The position numbers and the translations under genes were made by a program. Below are positions 56,620-64,000 of a stretch of DNA of 64,000 nt, in pieces. The stretch comes from Roseomonas mucosa (GTDB taxonomy: Bacteria > Pseudomonadota > Alphaproteobacteria > Acetobacterales > Acetobacteraceae). Under the pieces are notes generated by a model. The model worked only from the letters and a program-made list of their open reading frames with translations, ran no database searches and was not told the DNA's origin. The stretch is taken from NCBI GenBank assembly GCA_945878375.1, contig CAMDWG010000004.1:1-64000 (forward strand), read 5' to 3'. Position 1 is the first letter of the stretch. Each line of letters starts with the position of its first letter.

Positions 56620-57090
56620 ATGAGCGACGCATCGGGTCAACGGCAAGCTGGCCTCCCGCCGGCCCTTGTGGTCCGCGACGCGGCCGAGGCGGCGGCCGCC
56701 CTGTCGCTGGGGGCGGGGCGGGAGGTGCTGTTGCTCTCGGCGCCCGGCGCGGCGGGTTTCCTGGGCGCGGGCGGCTGGCGCGCGCTGGTGTCGGCCGCGG
56801 CGCGGCAGGCAGCCGGCGCGCCCTTCCAGGACGCGCTGTGCTGCGCCGCGGCACCTGGGCTGGCGCTGGCCGCGCTGCGGGGCGGCTGCCGGCTGCTGGT
56901 GCTGGACGCCGTCTGCCCTGGCTTCGGGCAGGTGGCCGGCGCGGCGGCCTCGGTGGGCGCCGTGCTCCTGCCGGCGCGGCCGACCGCGCTCGACCTGTCC
57001 GCGCTGGACCTCGGCCTGCCACATGGCCGCCGCATCCTCGCGGCATGGTTGACCGCGTGCCCCCATGACAGCGGGCGCGCCAGCTTGTAG
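56620..57090 (+). CDS. Ala/Gly-rich protein of unknown function upstream of aldolase
   Basis: A 156-residue Ala/Gly/Leu-rich soluble protein with stretches LVVRDAAEAAAALSLGAGREVLLLSAP and RLLVLDAVCPGFGQVAGAAASVG (split: VLLLSAPGAAGFLGAGGW). No family recognised. It lies 45 bases before the aldolase on the same strand. Confidence 0.65.
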   Translation: MSDASGQRQAGLPPALVVRDAAEAAAALSLGAGREVLLLSAPGAAGFLGAGGWRALVSAAARQAAGAPFQDALCCAAAPGLALAALRGGCRLLVLDAVCPGFGQVAGAAASVGAVLLPARPTALDLSALDLGLPHGRRILAAWLTACPHDSGRASL

Positions 57091-57135
57091 ACCGCGCCCC
57101 GTATCAACCCGCCGGAACCGGAGGAATTAGCCCTC

Positions 57136-58047
57136 ATGCGCCTGACGCCCAAGGTCCAGGACATCCTGTCCTGGTACGAAAGCGACAACCCCGGCACGAA
57201 GGGCAACCTGGCCCGGATGCTGATGGCCGGCCGCCTGGGCGGCACGGGCCGCATGGTGATCCTGCCGGTGGACCAGGGCTTCGAGCACGGCCCGGCCCGC
57301 AGCTTCGCGCCGAACCCGGCGGGCTATGACCCGCGCTACATGTTCGAACTGGCGCTGGAAGCGGGGCTGAACGCCTATGCCGCGCCGCTCGGCATGATCG
57401 AGGCTGCGGCCGGCACCTATGCCGGCACCATCCCGACCATCCTGAAGGTGAACAGCTCCAACAGCCTGTCCACCACCAAGGACCAGGCGGTGACGGCGAC
57501 GGTGCAGGATGCGCTGCGCCTTGGCTGTTCCGCCATCGGCTTCACGATCTATCCGGGCTCCGAATACCAGTTCGAGATGATGGAGGAGCTGCGCGAGCTT
57601 GCCCAGGAAGCCAAGGCCTGCGGGCTTGCGGTGGTGGTGTGGAGCTATCCGCGCGGCCCGATGCTCGACAAGGTGGGGGAGACGGCGCTGGATATCTGCG
57701 CCTATGCCGCGCACATGGCCGCGCTGACCGGCGCGCACATCATCAAGGTGAAGCCGCCGACGGGCGCGATCAGCCTGGACGCCGCCAAGAAGACCTATGA
57801 GAAGCACCCGATCGAGGACGACGCCGCGGCGCGCTTCCGCCATGTGGTGCAGGCCTGCTTCGGCGGCCGTCGCCTGGTGGTGTTCTCGGGCGGCGAGGCG
57901 AAGGGCACGGAGGACATCCTGAAGGAGGTCCGCGCGATCCATGCGGGGGGAGGCAACGGCTCCATCATGGGCCGCAACGCCTTCCAGCGCCCGAAGGAAG
58001 ACGCGCTGAAGCTGCTCGGCGCCATTATCGACGTCTACAGCAAGTAA
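57136..58047 (+). CDS. Class I fructose-bisphosphate aldolase (DhnA/FbaB type)
   Basis: A 303-residue DeoC/FbaB-family aldolase. It has [20 protein letters not shown], the Schiff-base-type Lys in [26 protein letters not shown], and [12 protein letters not shown] with [14 protein letters not shown] at the phosphate site. It cleaves fructose 1,6-bisphosphate. GGAGGA precedes the ATG. The gene is strongly coding and well framed. Confidence 0.95.
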   Translation: MRLTPKVQDILSWYESDNPGTKGNLARMLMAGRLGGTGRMVILPVDQGFEHGPARSFAPNPAGYDPRYMFELALEAGLNAYAAPLGMIEAAAGTYAGTIPTILKVNSSNSLSTTKDQAVTATVQDALRLGCSAIGFTIYPGSEYQFEMMEELRELAQEAKACGLAVVVWSYPRGPMLDKVGETALDICAYAAHMAALTGAHIIKVKPPTGAISLDAAKKTYEKHPIEDDAAARFRHVVQACFGGRRLVVFSGGEAKGTEDILKEVRAIHAGGGNGSIMGRNAFQRPKEDALKLLGAIIDVYSK

Positions 58048-58057
58048 CGTCCGCCTT

Positions 58058-58291
58058 CTCCCTCTCCCGCGCAAGCGGGGGGCAGCGGCACTGCGGCTGC
58101 GCCGCAGGCTGGTTGGGGAGGGGGCACGAGACACCCGCACCCGGTCGCGCCCCCTCCCGGCTTCGCTTCGCTCAGCCACCCTCCCCCGCAAAGCGGGAGA
58201 GGGATCATCAGCGCGACCGGCTCCCTCTCCCGCAAGGCGGGGGGCAGCGGCACTGCCGCTGCGCCGCAGGCTGGTTGGGGAGGGGGCACGA
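58058..58291. repeat. Pair of ~71-bp direct repeats flanking an inverted copy
   Basis: A 72-bp unit at 58058-58129 recurs at 58221-58291 with only small changes. Between them (about 58182-58203) lies an inverted copy of its first arm (CCCTC..GCGGGAGAGGG), forming a hairpin. It fills the aldolase-thiE spacer and resembles a composite palindromic intergenic repeat. The stem at 39075-39097 shares the CCCTCCCGC/GCGGGAGG arms. Confidence 0.8.
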
Positions 58292-58349
58292 ACAGACCTC
58301 ACCCAACCGCGCCCCTCCAGCCGCGCGGGTTGCCGTGCTAGCCTGCGCC

Positions 58350-58976
58350 ATGCCCGATTGCCGCCTCTACCTCATCACACCCCCCACCCTGCCGCCCGGC
58401 TTCGCCAACGAAGCCCTGGCGCGCGCGCTGGATGGGGGGGATGTCGCGGCGCTGCAGATCCGGCTGAAGGATGCGACGGACGACACCATCCTGCGCGCAA
58501 CAGAAGACATCCTGCCCATCGCCCAGGCGCGCGATGTCGCGGTGCTGATGAATGACCGGCTGGACCTCGCCCTCAAGGCCGGCTGCGATGGCGTCCATCT
58601 CGGCCAGGGGGATGGCGACCACGCCGCGGCGCGGAAGCGGCTCGGCCCCGATCGGATGCTCGGCATCACCTGCCATGCATCGCGGCACCTGGCGATGGAG
58701 GCAGGGGAAATCGGCGCGGATTACGTCGCCTTCGGCGCCTTCTTCCCGACCTCCACCAAGGAAACCCTCCACCGGCCGGAGCCAGACTTGCTGGCATGGT
58801 GGTCCGAGATGTTCGAGATCCCGTCCGTCGCCATCGGCGGCATCACGGCCACGAATTGCGCGCCGCTGGTGCGCGCGGGCGCGGATTTCCTCGCCGTGGT
58901 CGGCGCGGTGTGGAATCATCCCGAAGGCCCCGCCGCCGGGGTGCGCGCGATGAACACGGCGATCGCGGAAAGCTGA
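58350..58976 (+). CDS. thiE: Thiamine-phosphate synthase ThiE
   Basis: A 208-residue TIM-barrel enzyme that joins the thiazole and pyrimidine moieties. Family blocks are [46 protein letters not shown] and [22 protein letters not shown] at 58350. It is far from thiS-thiG, so the thiamine genes are scattered here. Confidence 0.93.
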   Translation: MPDCRLYLITPPTLPPGFANEALARALDGGDVAALQIRLKDATDDTILRATEDILPIAQARDVAVLMNDRLDLALKAGCDGVHLGQGDGDHAAARKRLGPDRMLGITCHASRHLAMEAGEIGADYVAFGAFFPTSTKETLHRPEPDLLAWWSEMFEIPSVAIGGITATNCAPLVRAGADFLAVVGAVWNHPEGPAAGVRAMNTAIAES

Positions 58977-58992
58977 GGCCGGGAGCCCGCGC

Positions 58993-59718
58993 ATGGATGA
59001 GATCACCTTCCACACCCGCACCCACCGGCCGGGCCTCATCCTCGATGTCGGGGCGCATGACGGGCTGCTGACCATCCCCCTCGCCCGCCTGCCCGGCGCG
59101 CGGGTGATCGCCTTCGAACCGCTGCCGAGCGCCCATGCGCGCCTCGCCACTGCCTGCGCTGACCTTCCGAATGTGGAGCTGCGCCGCGAGGCGCTGGGCG
59201 CGGCGCCGGGGCGGCTGATGCTGTCGGTGCCGGTGGTGGAGGGGCAGCCCGCCGAGCAATGGGCGAGCCTTGCGAAGGATTACGGCGCCTTCGCCTCCGT
59301 CACCACGGAAGCGCATCCGGTGGAGGTGATCACCATCGACAGCCTCGGCCTGTCCGACGTCACCCACATGAAGGTCGATGCCGAGGGCTTCGAGCAGGAG
59401 GTGCTGGAAGGCGCCCGCGCCACGCTGCGCCGCTGTCGCCCCGTGCTGTCCCTGGAGCTGGAGGAACGCCACCGCGAAGGCGCGACCCGCGACGTGCCCG
59501 CGCTGCTCGCCGCGCTGGGCTATGAGACGCGCTTCTGGCTGGACGGCGCGATGCGCCCGCTGGCGGCCTTCGATCCCGCCAGGATGCAGGTGGCCAGCCC
59601 CGATCCGGCGGTCTTCGGTGCCTCCGACCCCTATGTCTTCACCTTCTACGCCTGGCCGGCGGAGCGCGCGGCGGAGATCTCGGCGGTGCTGACAATGGCG
59701 GGCATGGGCACGGCGTGA
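58993..59718 (+). CDS. FkbM-family methyltransferase
   Basis: A 241-residue SAM methyltransferase with the FkbM pattern: ILDVGAHDGLLTIPLAR, VIAFEPLPSAHARL and VTHMKVDAEGFEQEVLEGA. Targets vary (sugars, peptides). It starts 16 bases after thiE and its stop overlaps the next gene. Confidence 0.88.
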   Translation: MDEITFHTRTHRPGLILDVGAHDGLLTIPLARLPGARVIAFEPLPSAHARLATACADLPNVELRREALGAAPGRLMLSVPVVEGQPAEQWASLAKDYGAFASVTTEAHPVEVITIDSLGLSDVTHMKVDAEGFEQEVLEGARATLRRCRPVLSLELEERHREGATRDVPALLAALGYETRFWLDGAMRPLAAFDPARMQVASPDPAVFGASDPYVFTFYAWPAERAAEISAVLTMAGMGTA

Positions 59719-60182
59719 TGGACAGCCTGCTCCATTGGCTCGCCGATGACGGGACGTTGGGCGGCCTGCCCCTGGCCTTCCTGCTCGGCGCGCTGGTGGG
59801 GGCGGAACGGGAATGGCGGCAGACCTCGGCAGCCAGCCTGCGCGCCTGCGTGCTGATCTGCGTCGCGGCAGCGGCCTTCGCGGATCTGATGGTGACGCGG
59901 GTGGACCAGGCCAATCTCGGCGCCGCCTTCGGCGCCATCGCGACCGGGGTCGGCTTTCTCGGCGCCGGGGCGATCATGCGGGACGGCCCGATGGTCCGCG
60001 GCCTGTCCACGGCGGCGACGATCTGGTGCGTGGCCGCGATCGGCGCCCAGGCGGGGGCGGGAGAGGCGGTGGGCGCGATCTGGCTGACCGTGCTGGTGCT
60101 GCTGATCAACACGCTGCTGCTGCCGGTGCAGCGCCTGATCCGCCGCAAGCCCGCGCGGCGGGCGGAGGATGACGTCACCTGA
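59718..60182 (+). CDS. MgtC/SapB family membrane protein
   Basis: A 154-residue membrane protein with the MgtC N-terminal signature GALVGAEREWRQ, four or more helices, and the GAIATGVGFLGAGAIMRDG block. It may support growth at low Mg2+ or regulate ATP synthase, as shown for relatives. It lacks the soluble C-terminal domain of Salmonella MgtC. Start ATG 59718 overlaps the FkbM stop (TGATG); GTG 59715 is also in frame. Confidence 0.9.
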   Translation: MDSLLHWLADDGTLGGLPLAFLLGALVGAEREWRQTSAASLRACVLICVAAAAFADLMVTRVDQANLGAAFGAIATGVGFLGAGAIMRDGPMVRGLSTAATIWCVAAIGAQAGAGEAVGAIWLTVLVLLINTLLLPVQRLIRRKPARRAEDDVT

Positions 60183-60202
60183 TCCCGCCGCCGCGGCTTC
60201 GT

Positions 60203-61249
60203 TCAGCGCACGAAGCCCGGCAGCCATTGGACATGGGCGATGTCCTGCGCGCCGCTCGCCAGCATCGCCAGCCGGTCGAAGCCCAGCGCGATGCCACTTC
60301 CGGCCGGCATGCCGTGTTCCAGGGCGCGGAGGAAATCCTCATCCACCTCCCACCCCTCCTCCCCCGCTTCGGCCTTCCGGGCCTCGACGTCGCGGCGGAA
60401 GCGGGTGCGCTGTTCGGCCGGGTCGGTCAGCTCGTCGAAGGCGTTCGCGAGTTCCAGCCCGGCCGCGAACAGCTCGAAGCGCAGCGCGGCGCGGGGATCG
60501 GCCGGGTCGCGGCGGGCGAGCGCGGCCTGGGGGGCCGGCCAATGGGTCAGGAAGGTCGCACGGTCCCGCCCGATGCGGGGCTCGATATGGGTCAGCACCA
60601 GGTGGAAGAACGCGTCCTCCCACCCCAGCGCCTCGGGCAGCGCCAGGCCCGCGGCGCGGGCGGCGTCGTGCAGCGCCGCCGCATCGCCCTCTGCCGTCGC
60701 GGGATCGACGGTGGCCAGGATATCGAGGCCGTTGCAGTGCGCCCGAAAGGCCTCCGCCATCGTCAGGCGTTCGAAGGGGGCGGCGATCTCCGTCGTCACG
60801 CCGCCATGGCCGACGCGCGCCGGCAGCACGCTGCGGAGAAGCAGCTCCGTCTCCTCCATCAGCCCATCGAGCCCGAGGCCCGGGGCATACCATTCGAGCA
60901 TGGTGAACTCCGGCCCGTGGCGCGGGCTGAGTTCGCCGTTGCGCCAGACCCGCGCCAGTTCGAAGACCGGCCCGGCGCCGGCCACCAGCAGCCGCTTCAG
61001 GGCCAACTCCGGCGAGGTCCGCAGCCACAGCACCTCCTGTTCCCCCACGCCCAGATGGGGGCGGTAGAGGGTGCGGAAGGCGCGCAGATGCACCTCCATC
61101 CCCGGCACCGGGACCAGGGCGGGCGTCTCGACCTCCTGGTAGCCGCGGCCGGTCAGGAAGGCGCGGGTGTCCGCCACCAGGCGCTGGCGGCGGCGGAGGA
61201 AAGGCAGCCGGGCGGCGAGGTTTTCGGGATGCCAGGGTTCGCGGGGCAT
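60203..61249 (-). CDS. epmA: EF-P lysine aminoacylase EpmA (GenX/PoxA)
   Basis: A 348-residue class II lysyl-tRNA-synthetase-like protein without the anticodon-binding domain. It has motif 2-like ARVWRNGELSPRHGPEFTMLEW and motif 3-like ELFAAGLELANAFDELTD and GSGIALGFDRLAML. EpmA attaches beta-lysine to EF-P, which then prevents polyproline stalling. It is divergent from epmB, with only 37 bases between the starts. Confidence 0.95.
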   Translation of the reverse strand: MPREPWHPENLAARLPFLRRRQRLVADTRAFLTGRGYQEVETPALVPVPGMEVHLRAFRTLYRPHLGVGEQEVLWLRTSPELALKRLLVAGAGPVFELARVWRNGELSPRHGPEFTMLEWYAPGLGLDGLMEETELLLRSVLPARVGHGGVTTEIAAPFERLTMAEAFRAHCNGLDILATVDPATAEGDAAALHDAARAAGLALPEALGWEDAFFHLVLTHIEPRIGRDRATFLTHWPAPQAALARRDPADPRAALRFELFAAGLELANAFDELTDPAEQRTRFRRDVEARKAEAGEEGWEVDEDFLRALEHGMPAGSGIALGFDRLAMLASGAQDIAHVQWLPGFVR

Positions 61250-61286
61250 GGACGGCGCAGGCCTTCAAGCGCTAGGGCGCTCGACC

Positions 61287-62252
61287 ATGCCCGATGACGC
61301 GCCTCAGCGCACCCTTCGCACGCCCGCTGACCTGGTCGCCGCCGGGCTGCTGCCCGAGGCCGCCGCCCCCGCCGCCGCCGAGGTCGCGTCCCGCTATGCC
61401 ATCGCCGTCACCCCCGCGGTCGCTTCGCTGATCGAGGCGCCGGGCGACCCGATCGCGCTGCAATACATCCCCGATCCGTCAGAGCTGCTGACCGCCGCGT
61501 ATGAGATCGAGGACCCGACGGCCGACGCCCCCTTCACGCCGGTGCCGGGGATCGTCCACCGCTACCCGGATCGCGCGCTGCTGAAGCCGCTGCTCGCCTG
61601 CCCCGTCTATTGCCGCTTCTGCTTCCGGCGCGAGGTGGTCGGCCCCGATGGCGGCCTGCTGACGGAGCCGCAGCTGGACGCCGCCCTGTCCTGGCTGGCC
61701 GCGACGCCTGCGATCCGGGAGGTCATCCTGACCGGCGGCGATCCGCTGATGCTCAGCCCCCGGCGGCTCGGCTGGCTGATCGAGCGCCTGTCGGCCATCC
61801 CGCATATCGAGATCCTGCGGATCCACACCCGCGTCCCGGTCGCGGACCCTTCCCGCGTCACCCCGGCCCTGGTCGCGGCGCTGGAGACGGCGAAGGCCTT
61901 CTTCCTGTGTGTCCATGCGAACCACGCCCGCGAATTCAGCGCGGACGCCGGCGCGGCGCTGGCGCGTCTGTGGCGGGCGGGCGTGCCCCTGCTGGGGCAG
62001 AGCGTGCTGCTGCGCGGCGTGAACGACAGCACGGAGGCGCTGGAGGCCCTGTTCCGCGCCATGCTGCGGCACCGGGTGAAGCCCTATTACCTGCACCAGC
62101 TGGACCCCGCCCCCGGCACGGCGCGCTTTCGGGTGGAGGAGGCAGAAGGCCTGCGCCTGATGGCCGGGCTGCGCGGGCGGCTGAGTGGATTGGGCCAGCC
62201 GCTTTATGTGCGGGAAACGCCGGGCGGCGGCGGCAAGGTTCCGGTCCGGTAG
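61287..62252 (+). CDS. epmB: EF-P beta-lysylation protein EpmB (lysine 2,3-aminomutase-like, radical SAM)
   Basis: A 321-residue radical-SAM protein of the KamA family. The iron-sulfur CxxxCxxC is in ACPVYCRFCFRREV; the PLP Lys-type region and SAM-binding TGGDPLMLS block follow. EpmB converts lysine to beta-lysine for EF-P. It has the short length of EpmB rather than that of catabolic lysine 2,3-aminomutase. ATG at 61287. Confidence 0.94.
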   Translation: MPDDAPQRTLRTPADLVAAGLLPEAAAPAAAEVASRYAIAVTPAVASLIEAPGDPIALQYIPDPSELLTAAYEIEDPTADAPFTPVPGIVHRYPDRALLKPLLACPVYCRFCFRREVVGPDGGLLTEPQLDAALSWLAATPAIREVILTGGDPLMLSPRRLGWLIERLSAIPHIEILRIHTRVPVADPSRVTPALVAALETAKAFFLCVHANHAREFSADAGAALARLWRAGVPLLGQSVLLRGVNDSTEALEALFRAMLRHRVKPYYLHQLDPAPGTARFRVEEAEGLRLMAGLRGRLSGLGQPLYVRETPGGGGKVPVR

Positions 62253-62362
62253 CCGGCGTCGCGGGGGCCTACCATCCCGCGCGGATCGCGCTATTCTCCC
62301 CCGGCAACAGGCGCCCCGGCCCATCGGCCGGGCAGCGCCGGACAAACAGGGAGACGTCATTC

Positions 62363-63346
62363 ATGCCTTCGCGCCGGCAAACCCTTGCCCTTGGCCTTTC
62401 GGGGGTCTTCGCCCCCGCGATCCTTTCCACCGGTGCGCTGGCGCAGGCCTGGCGCCCGAACCGCGCGCTGCGGCTGATCGTGCCCTTCGCGCCCGGCGGG
62501 TCGAACGACATCGTCGCGCGCATCATCGCCGAGCCGGTGGGCCAGATCCTCGGCCAGAGCGTGGTGATCGAGAACCGCTCCGGCGCGGGCAGCGTCATCG
62601 GCAGCGAGGCGGCGGCGCGTGCGCCGGCGGATGGCTACACGCTGCTGATCAACAGCGCGCATGCCACGGTTCCGGCGATCGTCGCGCGCATGCCCTACAA
62701 TGCGGTGACGGATTTCGAGGGCGTGGCGGTGGCCGGCTTCTCGCCGCATACGCTGGTGGTCAATCCGCGGGTCGAGGCGCGCACGGCGGCGGAGTTGGTG
62801 ACGCTGCTGCGGGCCAATCCCGGCCGCTACAACTTCGCCTCCGCCGGCATCGGGTCTGGCGTGCATCTGGCGGGCCTGGTGCTGGTCAACCGCATGAACA
62901 TCCAGGCCGAGATGGTCCATTACCGGGGCGGCGGACCGGGCGTTGCGGCGCTGGTGTCGGGCGAGGCGCAGTTCGGCACCCCCACCATGGCATCCTCGCT
63001 CGGCCAGATTCGCGGCGGCGGGGTGCGGGTGCTGGCGGTGCTTTCCGAGCAGCGCAGCCCTGCCCTGCCGAACACGCCTTCGGCCACCGAGGCCGGGATT
63101 CCGGGCGTGGTGCATGAGGAGTTCTTCCCCATCACCGTGCCCAAGGGCACGCCGCCCGAGATCCTCGCCGGGCTCGGCGCCGCCTTCCGCCAGGGTATCC
63201 AGCAGAGCGCGGCGCGGCTGAACGAGCTGGCCGGCGTGACGCCGCGCGCGGGCTTCGACACCTCGGCCAAGGTCATGGGCGTGGTCCGCGAGGGCGTGGA
63301 GAGCTACACCCGCATCCTGCGCGCCGCGGGCGTGCAGCCGGAGTAA
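62363..63346 (+). CDS. Bug-type (TTT) periplasmic substrate-binding protein
   Basis: A 327-residue tripartite-tricarboxylate-transporter binding protein. It has a signal peptide with an RR pair (MPSRRQTLALGLSGVFAPA), then the Bug hallmarks LRLIVPFAPGGSNDIVARI and VVIENRSGAGSVIGSEAAA and the late SEQRSPALPNTPSATEAG region. No TctA/TctB membrane partners are nearby, so it is an orphan receptor. CAGGGAGA precedes the ATG. Confidence 0.93.
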   Translation: MPSRRQTLALGLSGVFAPAILSTGALAQAWRPNRALRLIVPFAPGGSNDIVARIIAEPVGQILGQSVVIENRSGAGSVIGSEAAARAPADGYTLLINSAHATVPAIVARMPYNAVTDFEGVAVAGFSPHTLVVNPRVEARTAAELVTLLRANPGRYNFASAGIGSGVHLAGLVLVNRMNIQAEMVHYRGGGPGVAALVSGEAQFGTPTMASSLGQIRGGGVRVLAVLSEQRSPALPNTPSATEAGIPGVVHEEFFPITVPKGTPPEILAGLGAAFRQGIQQSAARLNELAGVTPRAGFDTSAKVMGVVREGVESYTRILRAAGVQPE

Positions 63347-63353
63347 GGCCAGC

Positions 63354-63393
63354 GGGCGGCGCGGCGGCTTTTCGGAGCCGGGCCGCGCCGCCC
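63354..63393 (+). terminator. Long hairpin after the Bug-type gene
   Basis: 12-bp arms 63354-63365 and 63382-63393 pair around a short inner stem. No T-run follows. It ends the Bug-type unit by position. Confidence 0.55.
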
Positions 63394-63460
63394 CCCTGCC
63401 CCGGCGCGCGGATGCACCGGGCGAGGAGTTTGCGCGCCACGCGATGCGGGCGCGATGCGC

Positions 63461-63672
63461 GATTCGGACAAATAGGACGCCCCGCCCGAGGGGGGCATGG
63501 GCCGGCCGGGCAGGCTGGCCGAGGCCGCGCGGCCCTGCGCGGGATGCGCGATGCGTGATTCGGACAAATAGGACACGCCGCCCGAGGGGGAGGCATGGAG
63601 CGGCTGGGTAGGCTGGCCGAGGCCGCGCGGCCCTGCGCGGGCTGCGCGATGCGGGATTCGGACAAATAGGAC
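63461..63672. repeat. Tandem array of 96-98 bp units
   Basis: GATTCGGACAAATAGGAC starts three units at 63461, 63557 and 63655 (spacing 96 and 98 bases). Two full units share the downstream GCCCGAGGGG, GGCTGGCCGAGGCCGCGCGG and CCTGCGCGGG blocks; the third breaks off after the first block. The units carry short palindromes and are in no clear gene. Confidence 0.85.
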
Positions 63673-63766
63673 AGGGGGCGGCCGCGCGGGGAGAGAGCCG
63701 GGCGCGGAGCCCGTGTGGCTGGGTCGGATGAGGGCCGGGGGAGTGGCCGTGTCAAAGAGCAAAATG

Positions 63767-63781
63767 GAACATACAACGAAC
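63767..63781. promoter_or_regulatory. SOS-box-like site (GAAC-N7-GAAC)
   Basis: GAAC at 63767-63770 and GAAC at 63778-63781 are 7 bases apart. This is the alphaproteobacterial LexA box (GTTC-N7-GTTC on the other strand). It sits in an A/T-rich patch about 80 bases before the start of an open frame that runs off the window. Confidence 0.6.
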
Positions 63782-63860
63782 ATTCTGCCGGGGCCAGGGA
63801 AATCGCCGGGCATCAGACTGGGTTGTTGATGCCGGATGTGGGAGGCTGGCTGGTGGATTG

Positions 63861-64000
63861 GTGGCCCTGCCCGGATTGCGCGAGGCCCCGCTGGACTTGC
63901 GGATCGCGACCGCCGCGAGCCTGTCGCCGGGCAGCCCGCACAACGAGACCGCCGACCGCCTGATCGTCCCCACGGCGCGGGTGCTTGACATGAAGGTAGT
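63861..64000 (+). CDS. Start of an unidentified gene (cut by window edge)
   Basis: A frame from GTG 63861 (or TTG 63858) stays open to the end, about 46 codons, with third positions almost all G or C, as in the other genes here. The visible part (REAPLDLRIATAASLSPG; ETADRLIVPTARVLDMKV) has no recognised family. The start codon and spacing to GGAGG at 63841 are uncertain. It may be under the SOS-type site upstream. Confidence 0.4.
   Translation, partial: MALPGLREAPLDLRIATAASLSPGSPHNETADRLIVPTARVLDMKV

Noticed and set aside
63461-63672. CRISPR array
   Set aside because: Unit length is 96-98 bases and most of each unit is repeated; there are no short constant repeats with unique spacers, and no cas genes nearby.

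Overview
The window is about 70% GC, gene-dense and without tRNA or rRNA genes. It looks like the chromosome of an alphaproteobacterium of the Acetobacteraceae (Roseomonas-like). The evidence is family content and gene order: rpsU divergent from def-COQ9, aroQ-accB-accC-aat next to DUF2155/MlaD/NDUFA12-type genes, a CtrA master regulator divergent from fliI, zapA next to 5-formyl-THF cyclo-ligase with a 6S-RNA-like spacer, split PntAA/PntAB transhydrogenase, ATP12 and a phasin. The genus is inference; no marker gene settles it.

Layout. 1-4430: minus-strand run tolA(partial)-tolR-tolQ, ybgC, ruvB-ruvA-ruvC (envelope and recombination). 4542-9076: patatin lipoprotein, yebC, a GGDEF(degenerate)-EAL protein, DUF3891. 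9214-12181: pntAA-pntAB-pntB, ended by two large hairpins. 12755-15671: rpsU, then def, COQ9, a secreted protein and ATP12. 15979-20039: rhlE, fliJ-like and fliI, ctrA. 20300-22354: accessory patch with a 23-residue tandem-repeat protein and an XRE regulator with a large inverted repeat upstream. 22898-31013: dipeptide-type ABC operon with a C39-like protease, an Lrp regulator and an ornithine/lysine decarboxylase with a structured leader. 31436-34865: thiS-thiG, aroQ, accB-accC. 35155-37322: aat and the DUF2155/MlaD/NDUFA12 operon. 37535-46820: an orphan TSCPD-domain protein, RidA, a COG3146 GNAT protein, DMT exporter, nuclease-helicase (DUF2075), EEP phosphatase, MFS and PPK2. 46857-52841: AhpD-like, clpA-clpS, phasin with PhaR-type sites, D,D-carboxypeptidase. 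53013-57090: cadherin-like secreted protein, ymdB, 5-FTHF ligase, 6S candidate, zapA. 57136-63346: class I aldolase, thiE, FkbM, MgtC, divergent epmA/epmB, Bug-type binding protein. 63347-64000: a 96-98 bp tandem repeat, an SOS-box-like site and the start of an unidentified gene.

Most of the window is housekeeping. The unusual material is between and beside genes: a dispersed element of about 110 bp seen at four loci (3788-3905, 25541-25677, 34968-35150, 55441-55730), long palindromes after pntB, a structured decarboxylase leader that may be a speF-type element, an array of 96-98 bp units at 63461, and a GAAC-N7-GAAC site near the right edge. I found no CRISPR array, prophage, insertion sequence or multi-gene defence island. 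The single most defence-like gene is the nuclease-helicase at 41743-43806.
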